From Spirochaetota bacterium (GTDB lineage: Bacteria; Spirochaetota; UBA4802; UBA5550), in the NCBI GenBank assembly GCA_017999915.1, contig JAGNKX010000009.1, forward strand, positions 124,001-188,000: 64,000 bases of DNA, given 5' to 3'. A program made the position numbers and the translations under genes. Shown piece after piece: positions 18,850-26,852 of this stretch. Position 1 is the stretch's first letter, and every line of letters starts with the position of its first letter. The notes beneath the pieces were generated by a model that saw only the letters and a list, made by a program, of their open reading frames with translations, made no database searches and was not told the origin of the DNA.

Positions 18850-18945
18850 TACGGGCTTGGTAGTAACGGCAAAAATCTGAAAAAGCGCTTGTCCGAAACG
18901 TTTTGCTTGCAATGGGGCTTCAGTAGCGCCATAATCATTTCAGAC
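18768..18945 (+). repeat. Segment shared with 42089-42259 (reads there on the minus strand)
   Basis: From the last codons of the DUF4139 gene to about 95 bases past its stop, this segment aligns with the minus strand of 42259-42089. The strongest stretches are GCAGGAAAAGG followed by CTGAGGA.GAAGAAGTACTGA, and GGGCTTCAGTA then GCCATAATCATTTCAGA. The part after the stop is as well conserved as the coding part. Confidence 0.7.
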
Positions 18946-18970
18946 AATGCCCATTGCGTCACGTGCTACC

Positions 18971-18985
18971 TGGTAGCACAAGGGC
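18971..18985 (+). repeat. 15-bp direct repeat, left copy
   Basis: TGGTAGCACAAGGGC occurs here and again at 19679-19693, each followed by TTTT-rich sequence. The pair brackets an AT-rich segment with a toxin-antitoxin-like remnant, as a target or recombination duplication would. Confidence 0.6.
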
Positions 18986-19063
18986 CTTTTCCTATATTAC
19001 GATTTTATCAGATAATCTTTGATACAGACAACAGTTGAGGGCTTGAATTCAGGAAATAACCGA

Positions 19064-19285
19064 TTATGCGGAAACTTTTTCGATTTGCAATGAAATACCA
19101 CTGATTCTGTTGTCTTCAGGCTTATATGACAAGAGCTCAATGCCTATGGGTTCATTAGTATCAGAGTCCTTGATCAAAATAATTCCATCATCCAATTCAG
19201 TGCATAGCTGATTCTTTCTGGGAGTTTGCCAGAAAATGGTCATGAGCTCAGTTTCAGGTTCAAAAAACACCTTTATTTCCGCCAT
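19064..19285 (-). CDS. DUF2283-like small protein, probable antitoxin-type partner
   Basis: 73 residues. The pattern MAEIKVFFEPETELMTIFWQ then ELDDGIILIKDSDTNEPIGIELLSY matches DUF2283, a small beta-rich family often encoded with a DUF4258/RelE-like toxin-type protein. Its start codon at 19285 overlaps the end of the upstream frame (stop at 19273) by 13 bases, typical of a coupled pair. The upstream partner is broken (19273-19557), so this gene is probably a relic or solitary antitoxin. The surrounding DNA is AT-rich compared with the flanks. Confidence 0.65.
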   Translation of the reverse strand: MAEIKVFFEPETELMTIFWQTPRKNQLCTELDDGIILIKDSDTNEPIGIELLSYKPEDNRISGISLQIEKVSA

Positions 19286-19557
19286 ACAGTTTCCCCTTCT
19301 TTGATTCTATCAGTAATATACGCAGTAACAAGGAAACCTTCAAGTCCAATTCTTTTTGTTACCGCGCAAAGCCAATATTTTTCACTTTCAGAATAGAATA
19401 AAAAGATCAGTTCGTCCCGTTTGCTTTTTCATATTTCAGTCGGTTTTTGGATCGTATTTTTAATATCGTCTAATTTTCCTTCAAGTTCCGGATGTTTTCT
19501 CAGTAATTTGTGCCAATATTCACCGGTCGTGTGAATAGTAAATTTAAGCGGTGTCAT
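19273..19557 (-). pseudogene. Toxin-type partner of the DUF2283 gene, interrupted by an in-frame TGA
   Basis: Reading from ATG 19557, 42 codons (MTPLKFTIHTTGEYWHKLLR and on to IQKPTEI) are followed by TGA at 19431-19429. The same frame then continues for 51 codons with conserved-looking sequence (KSKRDELIFLFYSESEKYW, then FLVTAYITDRIKEGETVW) to TAA at 19273. The two halves together give a ~94-residue protein like those found beside DUF2283. A single CGA-to-TGA change would explain the break. No restart codon follows the TGA. Confidence 0.6.
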
Positions 19558-19678
19558 TATTTCAAAAAGATATACATCCATACATGCCCACGTTCATTGT
19601 TGGTGAATTTTAAATATATTCCCAAGATATTATAAAAAATCAAGTAAAAATATTTATGAAAATCATTCAATGATTGGG

Positions 19679-19693
19679 TGGTAGCACAAGGGC
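19679..19693 (+). repeat. 15-bp direct repeat, right copy
   Basis: TGGTAGCACAAGGGC, identical to 18971-18985. Immediately after it the base composition returns to GC-rich. Confidence 0.6.
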
Positions 19694-19704
19694 TTTTATA
19701 CCGG

Positions 19705-19785
19705 ATGATGAACCTGAAGGGCGCTCCCATTACCTTCATCAGCGCGGGGATGGTCGCCCTGGGTTCTGCGGATTTTCGGGAATGA
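19705..19785 (+). other. Short GC-rich coding remnant
   Basis: A 26-codon frame (MMNLKGAPITFISAGMVALG and six more residues) stands directly after the right direct repeat in otherwise AT-rich DNA. It has no ribosome site and looks like a piece of a lost gene; its family is not recognisable. Confidence 0.3.
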
Positions 19786-19794
19786 AGATATAGA

Positions 19795-19995
19795 TTAGTC
19801 CTTAACTACTTCATCGGTGTTTGCAGTTTCATCAATATTTTCGGAAGGTATATCGGTGTCTGATTTTTTGTTTAATCTTTTCTGCCGTTTTTCATCCTGC
19901 TTTTTTTTCTTGGCAATATCTTTCTGTCGTTTTTCATACTGATAGTTGTTTCTGGCCAATGTCTTAATCCTTAATTTTAATATTACTGATGCCAT
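19795..19995 (-). CDS. Small highly basic protein
   Basis: 66 residues starting MASVILKLRIKTLARNNYQY, then a lysine/arginine-rich helix with repeating EKRQK and KKKKQ units, and an acidic tail (DIPSENIDETANTDEVVKD). The start at 19995 is preferred over ATG 20037 because the sequence before it is not conserved in style. It follows the RRM gene on the same strand and could be co-transcribed. The composition suggests nucleic-acid or ribosome binding; no family is named. Confidence 0.5.
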   Translation of the reverse strand: MASVILKLRIKTLARNNYQYEKRQKDIAKKKKQDEKRQKRLNKKSDTDIPSENIDETANTDEVVKD

Positions 19996-20048
19996 TCCGG
20001 AAAATTGGGTAATTCTCCGGAAGGGAAATAATAGCATGCATCAGCTTG

Positions 20049-20321
20049 TTAATACCGCTGGGTCCTGCGCGGCCTATCTTCTTTGGGCTTGGCAATATTA
20101 ACATTAATGCTTCTCCCCTCGATTTCTTTTCCATTCAACTGCCTGATGGCCTCCTCGCCCTCAGCCTGGTTCGGCATTTCAACAAATCCAAATCCCTTTG
20201 AACGACCGGTGTCTCTGTCGCTGACAATTTTACTTTCCGCAACCGTCCCGAAATCACTGAACAATTTCCTGAGATCTTCATCCGTCATCTTGTACGACAG
20301 GTTTCCCACATAGATATTCAT
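20049..20321 (-). CDS. RNA-binding protein with a single RRM domain
   Basis: 90 residues. It begins MNIYVGNLSYKMTDEDLRKL (RNP2 = IYVGNL) and has RNP1 as KGFGFVEM near residue 46, with a short basic tail (PKEDRPRRTQRY). The start at 20321 is chosen because GGAG lies nine bases upstream and it opens directly on the RRM; ATG 20327 is possible. Small bacterial RRM proteins are often cold- or stress-induced RNA chaperones. A second RRM protein is at 59936. Confidence 0.9.
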   Translation of the reverse strand: MNIYVGNLSYKMTDEDLRKLFSDFGTVAESKIVSDRDTGRSKGFGFVEMPNQAEGEEAIRQLNGKEIEGRSINVNIAKPKEDRPRRTQRY

Positions 20322-20575
20322 CTTCATTTTCTCCATACGTGTATTTCTGATCAAATTTTAAGGCCCCTGTCCAGAACCTTTTCTATTGACATGGGGGTAT
20401 TGTAGTTCAGATAAGGCTCATTGTCTCATATCATGCCTGAAAGTGCAAGTACCTTTTTCCCGGATGATTGATTAAGCTGACATCAGGGCTGTCGTATTGT
20501 TACATCGAAGGGGGCCTCACGGCATCCGGCTTTCCTATTCAATTGGGACAACATCCTGCGGGCAGGCGGCAATCC

Positions 20576-23539
20576 TCACACCCCGTACTCCGCCCGCTCG
20601 ATCAGCTCGATCTGCATCTCCCGGTTGAGAGTCACGAAATAGGCGTTGTAGCCCGATATGCGCACGATGAGGTTCCGGTAGTTCTCCGGGTGGGCCATGG
20701 CGTCGCGCAGGACCGCCGAGGAGACCACGTTCATCTGCATCTGCATCCCCCCCAGGTCGAAGTAGGTCCTCACGTAGGAGAACATGTTGTTCACCATGGC
20801 CTCGTGGGTGTCGCTCGGGCCCGGCACGATCTTCACGTTGAAGGCGATGTTGTTGTTCATGGTCTTCGGGTCGAGGCGCGCCACGTCGCGGATGTTGTCC
20901 AGGAGGCTCTTCGACGCGTTCGGCTCCGGCGTGAGACCCGGCGTGAAGGCCTTGCCCGCGAGCCTTCCCGACGGGAGGGCGCCGGTCATGTTGCCGAAAA
21001 TCACGTGGTTCGACATGGACCAGAAACCGGCCGTGTAGCGGCCTCCCCGGTAGTTCTCATGGGCGAAGTACGCGTCATGGGCGAACCGCGCCACGCGCTG
21101 GGCCATGGCCAGGGCCTCTTCGCTGCCTGAACCGAAGCGCGGCACCCGGCTCATCACCATGGCATGCACCTGGGGATATCCCTCGTAGTTCGCGTCGATG
21201 GCCTCCTTGAATTCCGGGAGCGTGATCCTCTTCTCTTCGTACACCAGTGTCTTCACCGCCATGAGAGAATCGGTGATGTCCGCCAGGCCGATGCAGGCCG
21301 CGCCGGAACTGTTGTAGGTGGCCCCGCCCTTTGTCACGTCGACTCCCTTTGTAATGGGTCCCTCGATCAGAGCCGATAGCAGGGGCGTCGGCCGCAGGTA
21401 CTGGTGGGCCTTCCCGAGCATGTTGTTGTATTCGATGGAATTGTCGATGAGGAACTTGAACTGTTTCGTGAAGGCGCCGTAGAAATCCTCGAAGGTCCCG
21501 AAGCTCCCGGTCTCAACCGCGCCGGTGGCGGGCCCCGCCTTCCAGTTCATGAGGGGATGGCGGCCGTCGTTCAGGGCCATCTCCAGGGCCGCCACCATGT
21601 TCATCATCATGCAGTTGGTGTGGCCGATGTGCCTGCCCGACAGGGTGGGCTCCACGCACCCGGTGGCGGACCAGTCGCGCAGGTGCCGGGGATCGTAGTT
21701 GAACTCCTCCAGGGAGGCCATGACCGCCGTGTCGCTGTGGAGGGACGGTGTGGCCGTCGTCATCAGGTTAACCTCGCAGAGGCGCTTCAGGTAAGCCTCG
21801 CTGTTCTTCTCCCGGTTGAAGCGGGCGTTCACGTTGGGGTCCCTGATGCTGAGCATCTCCGTCACCTTCAGGAAGATGTAGGTCATGTCACAGACCGCGT
21901 CCCCGCCGTCCGGCGTGACGCCGCCCAGGGTGATGGCCTGGTCCGAGGAGCTGCCGCCGAAGAGGTAGTTGCCGATGTCCGGCACCAGGGGGAGATGGTC
22001 GGTGCAGCGCATGTAGAAGCACCCGACGAGATCGATGGCCCTCCTGACACAGGCGTCGCGCTCCTCCCTGGTCGCGCACTTCGCCATGTCCGCCTCGAAA
22101 TAGGGCTGGAACCACTGGTCCATCCTTCCCAGGGAGAGGCCGGCGTTGGTGCTCTCCATGTGGAGCCCCACCCACCCGATCCACGCCGCGTTGACAGCCT
22201 CGTCCAGGGTGTCGCAGGGCCGCTCCGACACCTTCACGCAAATCTCGGCAAGGCGGAGCAGCTCCTTTTTCCGCGCGGGGTCCTTCTCCGCGCCAGCCTC
22301 CAGCGCCGCCTGCTTCGACAGGTTCTTCGCATAGGCTGCAAGGCCCTCCAGGCAGAGGATCATGGCCTCCAGTAGATTTTTCTTGGCGCTATCAGATGGC
22401 GGCGTCTTCGCCATCTCGGCGCGGATCTCATCGATATATCCGCTTGTCCCGACCCTGAGGAGCTTCGGGAAATCGGCTATGGTGTGGGACAGGGCCACGG
22501 TCTTCCAGAGGAAATACACGGCAAAGCGCTCGTCGATGCGCTGGCACAGGGGATTGCCGTACTCCTTCCGCACCCACTCCCGGAAATTGCGATCCACCCA
22601 GAAGGGGAACACCTCCCGGTGCAGTATCCGCCTCGACTCCTCCGAGATAGCGTAGGAGTTGAGCTCCCGGTCCCCCACGTTGCCGAGCTCGCTCCAGAGC
22701 ATGGTGCCCACCGCGTCAGGATAGATGATGACGCCGATCTCCCTCATGGTGGAGGTGCCGGCCACAAGGTCGTCCTTCCTGATGATGGGCATTCGGTTCT
22801 CCATCATGTACCTATAGGCATGGGCCTGGCGGAGCTCCGGCGGCCACTCGGCGCCGTCCATTTTCTTCTCGAAGCCGTTCTCGCGAAACCACCGGGTCAT
22901 GAGCAGCGCCCGCTCGTGGCAGATCTCCGGCTTGGTGGTGAAATGCAGGTCCAGGAATTTCTTCAGGCGGGGAAAATCGGCCAGCGAATATTCGGGAAGA
23001 TACTGGTCCTCAAGGCACTTGACGCCGGGGTCCCGGGCCGGGGCCTTCAGCATCCCCTCGCGCACCTTCTTCTCCGCCGGCGCAGGCCTGATGTCACTCT
23101 TCATGGAATCGGCCAGCTTCTGGCGGCCGTGGTCCCGGATCAATTTATCCTGCATCTTTTTATGCTTTTTATACAGGAGCTGCGAGATCAGAAAATTGAA
23201 GACATTGGGATACACGAAGTTCCCCTCGATGCGGAGGCGGCCCTTGATTAAAAATAAAACCATTTCATTGGGGGGCAGATTGATCGCCTCCCTGATGGAG
23301 GCGCCGTCCTTGAAGACCAGGACCGAATCAGCGTCGGCGGGAATGCCCTTCATGACCGTGACCGATCCATCCCGAAACCTGATGGCGCTCTCCACGGCTG
23401 CGTCCTCGGTGCGCACCCCGATGGTGAAGTTAATCCATCCGTCATCGCTTCCCAGGAGGGCCCGCTTCGTAGGCTGCCGGTTGTAGATCGCCGCCATCAT
23501 GTGGAGCAGGAACCTGACAAGGATGTTGGTGGAATTCAT
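20576..23539 (-). CDS. Glycyl-radical enzyme with N-terminal SCP2-like lipid-binding domain
   Basis: 987 residues, against ~780-850 for most family members. The start at 23539 has GAGG eight bases upstream. Residues ~1-130 resemble an SCP2 sterol-carrier domain (SAIRFRDGSVTVMKGIPADA then DSVLVFKDGASIREAI and LFLIKGRLRIEGNF). A ~40-residue linker leads to the PFL-like barrel from ~170 (KPEICHERALLMTRWFRENG). The thiyl Cys lies in SATGCVEPTLSGRHIGHTNC near 640, and the glycyl loop is VRISGYNAYF near the C-terminus. GCVEP, with its Glu, is the pattern of dehydratases and choline lyase rather than of pyruvate formate-lyase. Substrate unknown; the lipid domain suggests something hydrophobic. The activase at 10679 is the likely partner. 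Confidence 0.88.
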   Translation of the reverse strand: MNSTNILVRFLLHMMAAIYNRQPTKRALLGSDDGWINFTIGVRTEDAAVESAIRFRDGSVTVMKGIPADADSVLVFKDGASIREAINLPPNEMVLFLIKGRLRIEGNFVYPNVFNFLISQLLYKKHKKMQDKLIRDHGRQKLADSMKSDIRPAPAEKKVREGMLKAPARDPGVKCLEDQYLPEYSLADFPRLKKFLDLHFTTKPEICHERALLMTRWFRENGFEKKMDGAEWPPELRQAHAYRYMMENRMPIIRKDDLVAGTSTMREIGVIIYPDAVGTMLWSELGNVGDRELNSYAISEESRRILHREVFPFWVDRNFREWVRKEYGNPLCQRIDERFAVYFLWKTVALSHTIADFPKLLRVGTSGYIDEIRAEMAKTPPSDSAKKNLLEAMILCLEGLAAYAKNLSKQAALEAGAEKDPARKKELLRLAEICVKVSERPCDTLDEAVNAAWIGWVGLHMESTNAGLSLGRMDQWFQPYFEADMAKCATREERDACVRRAIDLVGCFYMRCTDHLPLVPDIGNYLFGGSSSDQAITLGGVTPDGGDAVCDMTYIFLKVTEMLSIRDPNVNARFNREKNSEAYLKRLCEVNLMTTATPSLHSDTAVMASLEEFNYDPRHLRDWSATGCVEPTLSGRHIGHTNCMMMNMVAALEMALNDGRHPLMNWKAGPATGAVETGSFGTFEDFYGAFTKQFKFLIDNSIEYNNMLGKAHQYLRPTPLLSALIEGPITKGVDVTKGGATYNSSGAACIGLADITDSLMAVKTLVYEEKRITLPEFKEAIDANYEGYPQVHAMVMSRVPRFGSGSEEALAMAQRVARFAHDAYFAHENYRGGRYTAGFWSMSNHVIFGNMTGALPSGRLAGKAFTPGLTPEPNASKSLLDNIRDVARLDPKTMNNNIAFNVKIVPGPSDTHEAMVNNMFSYVRTYFDLGGMQMQMNVVSSAVLRDAMAHPENYRNLIVRISGYNAYFVTLNREMQIELIERAEYGV

Positions 23540-23579
23540 GGAAGTACCTCTATTTTCAGAATCAGATTCATAATCCCTA

Positions 23580-23726
23580 TCATTGCGAGGAGCCCCTCGA
23601 CAGGCTCGGGATAAACTCCGCGACGAAGTATGCCTCGACAGTTCGACAGGCTCACTGCATCGCTCCGCTTGGCAACCAGCTGTACCCCGAGCGAAGTCGA
23701 GGGGCGCTTCGCTGTGCTCGCGATGA
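23580..23726. repeat. Long palindromic intergenic element
   Basis: TCATTGCGAG at the left end mirrors CTCGCGATGA at the right (9/10). Inside, GCCCCTCGACAGGCTCGGG pairs with CCCCGAGCGAAGTCGAGGGGC. It could fold into a large branched stem. Elements of this look, starting CATTGCGAGGAG and ending CGCGATGAC, are dispersed in many bacterial genomes; only this copy is in the window. The following 290 bases to 24021 are AT-rich and otherwise empty. Confidence 0.65.
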
Positions 23727-24021
23727 CACAACCAATAAAAACAGCTTTCCTACTAAATCACTGATATAATAATTATACCCAAGGCTAAATATTAATCGAC
23801 CGTAATTATAAAGTCATACTATTTTTTGCACAAGTTAAAATTTCATTCTCCCCTCGATAGGTACCTGCCTGAAGATTTCAGCCTTACGATTCAAAAGTCT
23901 TGACAAAAAACTAAACCGGGTTGTAATAATAGATAAAAGACGATTATGGTGAAGTTACTTTCATCCTTTTCGTCTTTTCCCCTTCCAAATAAATATATAT
24001 ATAAAGTCTTCCGGAGGTCTC

Positions 24022-25164
24022 ATGAAATCTCAATTAAAACCGATTTCCATACTACTGCTGTGCGTCGCCCTTGGATTCATCTCATGCGATAAGGAAAAAA
24101 AGGACGACACGAAAAATCTCTTCATGGCGCTCCTTCTCAACTCACCGCGGGTCTATGGCCAGTCCGGCAACTTAACCACCAGTGATGAGAACAAGGGCGG
24201 AGTGACTCCCAACAGTCTCAATAGTCCCTATGGTGTTGCCGTCGACGCCGGCGGGGTCTATATTACGGATTCGGGCAACAACCGCGTGTTGTATTATGCC
24301 TGGTCAAGCACCACGGCGACCCGCGTTTACGGCCAGCCGGATTTTGTCAGCAGTACATCCAATAACGGCGGTGTAAGCGCTACCAGTTTGAGTATTCCCC
24401 GCGGCATTGCGGTCGATGCCGGCGGTGTGTATATTGCGGACAGCCCCAACAACCGCGTGTTATACTATGCCGGCACAAGCACCACGGCGACCCGCGTCTA
24501 TGGCCAGCCCAATTTTACGAGTAACACCGCCAACAGGGGTGGAGCGAACCCGGACGCAGACAGTTTATCCGGTCCCTACGGTGTAGAGGTCGATGCGAGT
24601 GGGGTGTATATTACCGAATATTGGAACAATCGCGTACTCTATTATCCAGGCACAAGCACCACGGCAATCCGTGTCTATGGACAGGGCGGGGACTTTACCA
24701 CCGCTGTTGAAAATAAGGGCGGGTTGAGTGCAAACAGCTTAAGACGCCCCTATGGCGTGGCGGTCGATGCAGGCGGGGTGTACATTGCCGATTCGCAAAA
24801 CAGCCGTATGCTCTACTATGAAGGTACAAGTACAACTGCGACCCGCGTCTATGGACAACCAAATTTTACCAGCAACACTGTCAATAACGGCGGGATAGGC
24901 GCGGGCAGCTTAAATACCCCCTCTGACGTATTTGTTGCCGCCGGCGGGATCTATATCTCAGATGGCGTCAACCATCGCGTGTTATATTACGCAGGCACAA
25001 GCACCACGGCTACCCGCGTCTATGGCCAGCCCGACTTTATCAGTAATACTGCAAATAACGGCGGGATCAGCGCAACCAGCTTAAATTGGCCCTATGGCCT
25101 GGTTCTCGGCTGGGGAAGGCTGTTTATCGCGGATTACAGCAACAACCGGGTGATCATGTATTAA
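24022..25164 (+). CDS. NHL-repeat lipoprotein
   Basis: 380 residues. Signal peptide ending in the lipobox LGFISC (Cys ~25), then a charged linker and six tandem units of ~56 residues. Each unit has the pattern RVYGQPxFxSNTxNNGG, SLNxPxGVAVDAGGVYIADS and NNRVLYYAGTSTTAT. They are NHL-type blades and together would form one beta-propeller. The units are very alike at the DNA level too, showing recent tandem duplication. It is probably anchored to a membrane and faces the periplasm or outside. GGAGG precedes the start. Ligand unknown. Confidence 0.9.
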   Translation: MKSQLKPISILLLCVALGFISCDKEKKDDTKNLFMALLLNSPRVYGQSGNLTTSDENKGGVTPNSLNSPYGVAVDAGGVYITDSGNNRVLYYAWSSTTATRVYGQPDFVSSTSNNGGVSATSLSIPRGIAVDAGGVYIADSPNNRVLYYAGTSTTATRVYGQPNFTSNTANRGGANPDADSLSGPYGVEVDASGVYITEYWNNRVLYYPGTSTTAIRVYGQGGDFTTAVENKGGLSANSLRRPYGVAVDAGGVYIADSQNSRMLYYEGTSTTATRVYGQPNFTSNTVNNGGIGAGSLNTPSDVFVAAGGIYISDGVNHRVLYYAGTSTTATRVYGQPDFISNTANNGGISATSLNWPYGLVLGWGRLFIADYSNNRVIMY

Positions 25165-25185
25165 TGATGCGCCCCCTGTCGCGCC

Positions 25186-26340
25186 TCAGAGGGCCGCGTT
25201 GACGATGCCGGCCAGCTCAGCGGCCGTGAGCTGCACCGGGTTGGCCTTCATGCTGCTGGCCTTCCGGGCCTGCTCCACGATGGCGCTCACATGGTCCGCG
25301 GTGACGCCGTAGCGCGACAGCCCCGGTATGGCCAGGTCCGCGCAGAGGGACCCGAGCCAGTCGACAGCGTCCTCCACGGCGCCATGGGGGTCGCCGGTGA
25401 GGATCGCCGCCGCTTCCCGGAACTTTTCCAAAACTTCGGCCGATCCGTGGTTGCGGGCCCCGCGCCAGTTGGCGAGGAACACCCGGGGAAGCAGTACCGC
25501 GCACACCGCGCCATGGGGCGATGCGGGGAACATGCCGCCGATCACAGCGGCCAGGCCGTGGACCGCTCCGAGGCCGGCGTTGGCCAGGGCCATGCCGCTC
25601 ATGAGGGAAGCCAGGGCCATGTCCCTGCGCGCGTCCCGATCGCTCCCGTCCTCATAGGCGATGTGAAGGGACGATGCGGCGAGGACCATGCCCTCGCGGC
25701 AGAGGGAGTCCGTCAGGGCATTGGCCCGGGACGACAGGAAAGGCTCGATGAGCTGGGTCAGGGCATCGAGGCCGCAGGCGGCGGTCTCCTCCGGCGGAAG
25801 CGAATAGGTCAGCTCCGGGTCCACCACCGTGACCCGGGGGATGATATGAAGACTCCGAAGGCTTACCTTGATCCGGCGCTCCGGCGACGCGATCACGGAA
25901 TTTTTGGTCACCTCCGAGCCGGTCCCGGCGGTGGTGGGCACGGCGATGCAGGGGATCCCGGGCCGCTCCAGGGGCCGGGCCCCGCCGATCACCTCCAGGT
26001 GGTCCATGAGGTCGCCGCCGTTGGTAACGAAGGCCGCCACTGCCTTGGCCGCATCGATGACGCTGCCGCCGCCGATACCGATAACTATCGCAGGCGAGAA
26101 CTTCCGCGCCGCCTCGATCCCTTCCCGCACTATGTCCACGGTGGGCTCGCCCCGTACCGGGAACAGCTCAACGTGGATGCCGGCGGCGCCGAGGGACTTG
26201 ACCAGGCCGTCGTGGCGCCCCGGTGTCTTGCCGGTGACCACGAAGGCCCTGTTCCCATAGGACGACGCCATCTCCGGCACCTGGCGTACGGTCCCCTCGC
26301 CGAAGAGGACCCGGCCGGCCGTGGAAAACTCGAAGGTCAT
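25186..26340 (-). CDS. Iron-containing alcohol dehydrogenase
   Basis: 384 residues, the family's usual length. The start at 26340 is chosen because it overlaps the upstream gene's stop by 4 bases (ATGA) and opens on [19 protein letters not shown]-binding [17 protein letters not shown] (~90) and [17 protein letters not shown] (~135) are present. The metal-binding histidines lie in [14 protein letters not shown] and [13 protein letters not shown] (~255-285). It should interconvert an alcohol and an aldehyde, or reduce maleylacetate-like substrates, in the cytoplasm. It is translationally coupled to the monooxygenase-fold protein upstream. Confidence 0.92.
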   Translation of the reverse strand: MTFEFSTAGRVLFGEGTVRQVPEMASSYGNRAFVVTGKTPGRHDGLVKSLGAAGIHVELFPVRGEPTVDIVREGIEAARKFSPAIVIGIGGGSVIDAAKAVAAFVTNGGDLMDHLEVIGGARPLERPGIPCIAVPTTAGTGSEVTKNSVIASPERRIKVSLRSLHIIPRVTVVDPELTYSLPPEETAACGLDALTQLIEPFLSSRANALTDSLCREGMVLAASSLHIAYEDGSDRDARRDMALASLMSGMALANAGLGAVHGLAAVIGGMFPASPHGAVCAVLLPRVFLANWRGARNHGSAEVLEKFREAAAILTGDPHGAVEDAVDWLGSLCADLAIPGLSRYGVTADHVSAIVEQARKASSMKANPVQLTAAELAGIVNAAL

Positions 26341-26651
26341 GCCGTGGCCCAGCCGTTGTCGTCGGGATACACTCCATAATATTTCACGCTGCTCCGCGGC
26401 TCCGCCATCATGGGGGCCACGGCATCGCGCCATGCAGCGTAATGGGCCGTTTCCTTGTGGCGCGCCGTGGCGTCGCTGTCGCGATAGACCTCCACCAGTA
26501 CAAACCGCGTCGGGTCGTCCTCTTTCTGGACCACATCGAACCGGGCTATCCCCGGCTCGCGCACGCTCTCGGAGGCGTTCTGTATGGAGGCCATCTTGAA
26601 TTCTTCGATACGCTCTGGTTTTACGTGGACATTGACATGGACGATAAGCAT
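26337..26651 (-). CDS. Antibiotic-biosynthesis-monooxygenase (ABM/LsrG-like) domain protein
   Basis: 104 residues. [20 protein letters not shown] opens the ferredoxin-like ABM fold. [34 protein letters not shown] is the central strand-helix pattern with the usual His. The start at 26651 has GGGAGG six bases upstream. Such proteins form dimers and act on quinones or autoinducer-like compounds; some only assist a partner enzyme. Its stop overlaps the alcohol dehydrogenase start, so the two probably act in one step. Confidence 0.85.
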   Translation of the reverse strand: MLIVHVNVHVKPERIEEFKMASIQNASESVREPGIARFDVVQKEDDPTRFVLVEVYRDSDATARHKETAHYAAWRDAVAPMMAEPRSSVKYYGVYPDDNGWATA

Positions 26652-26852
26652 CGGGATCCTCCCTGCATGATTGGTATTTCCATCATCACAACAGTACGGC
26701 AATGCAAAGCCACGGCAAAAAGACGGTTTAATAATTGACAAAGGGAAATTATAACGGCACTGTAACTGGACTTTTTTCAACTATATACGCTGTCAATCCA
26801 GGTAACAATTGTATTGATCCCAGGTCAAATATCAACATATTTTTTATGTCCT

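Noticed and set aside
19429-19431. In-frame TGA in the toxin-type gene as selenocysteine or recoded Trp
   Set aside because: No SECIS-like hairpin was evident directly after it, and the family position usually has Arg or similar; a CGA-to-TGA mutation is simpler.
20468-21130. Long plus-strand frames over the glycyl-radical gene (20468-21130, 21404-22375, 22484-23251)
   Set aside because: They are GC-driven shadows of the minus-strand gene; their translations are rich in H, R, G, A and V with no domain pattern, whereas the minus frame has clear family motifs.
24140-25150. Repetitive DNA at 24.1-25.1 kb as a CRISPR or VNTR
   Set aside because: The repeats are ~168 bp in frame within the NHL-repeat protein; they are coding tandem units.
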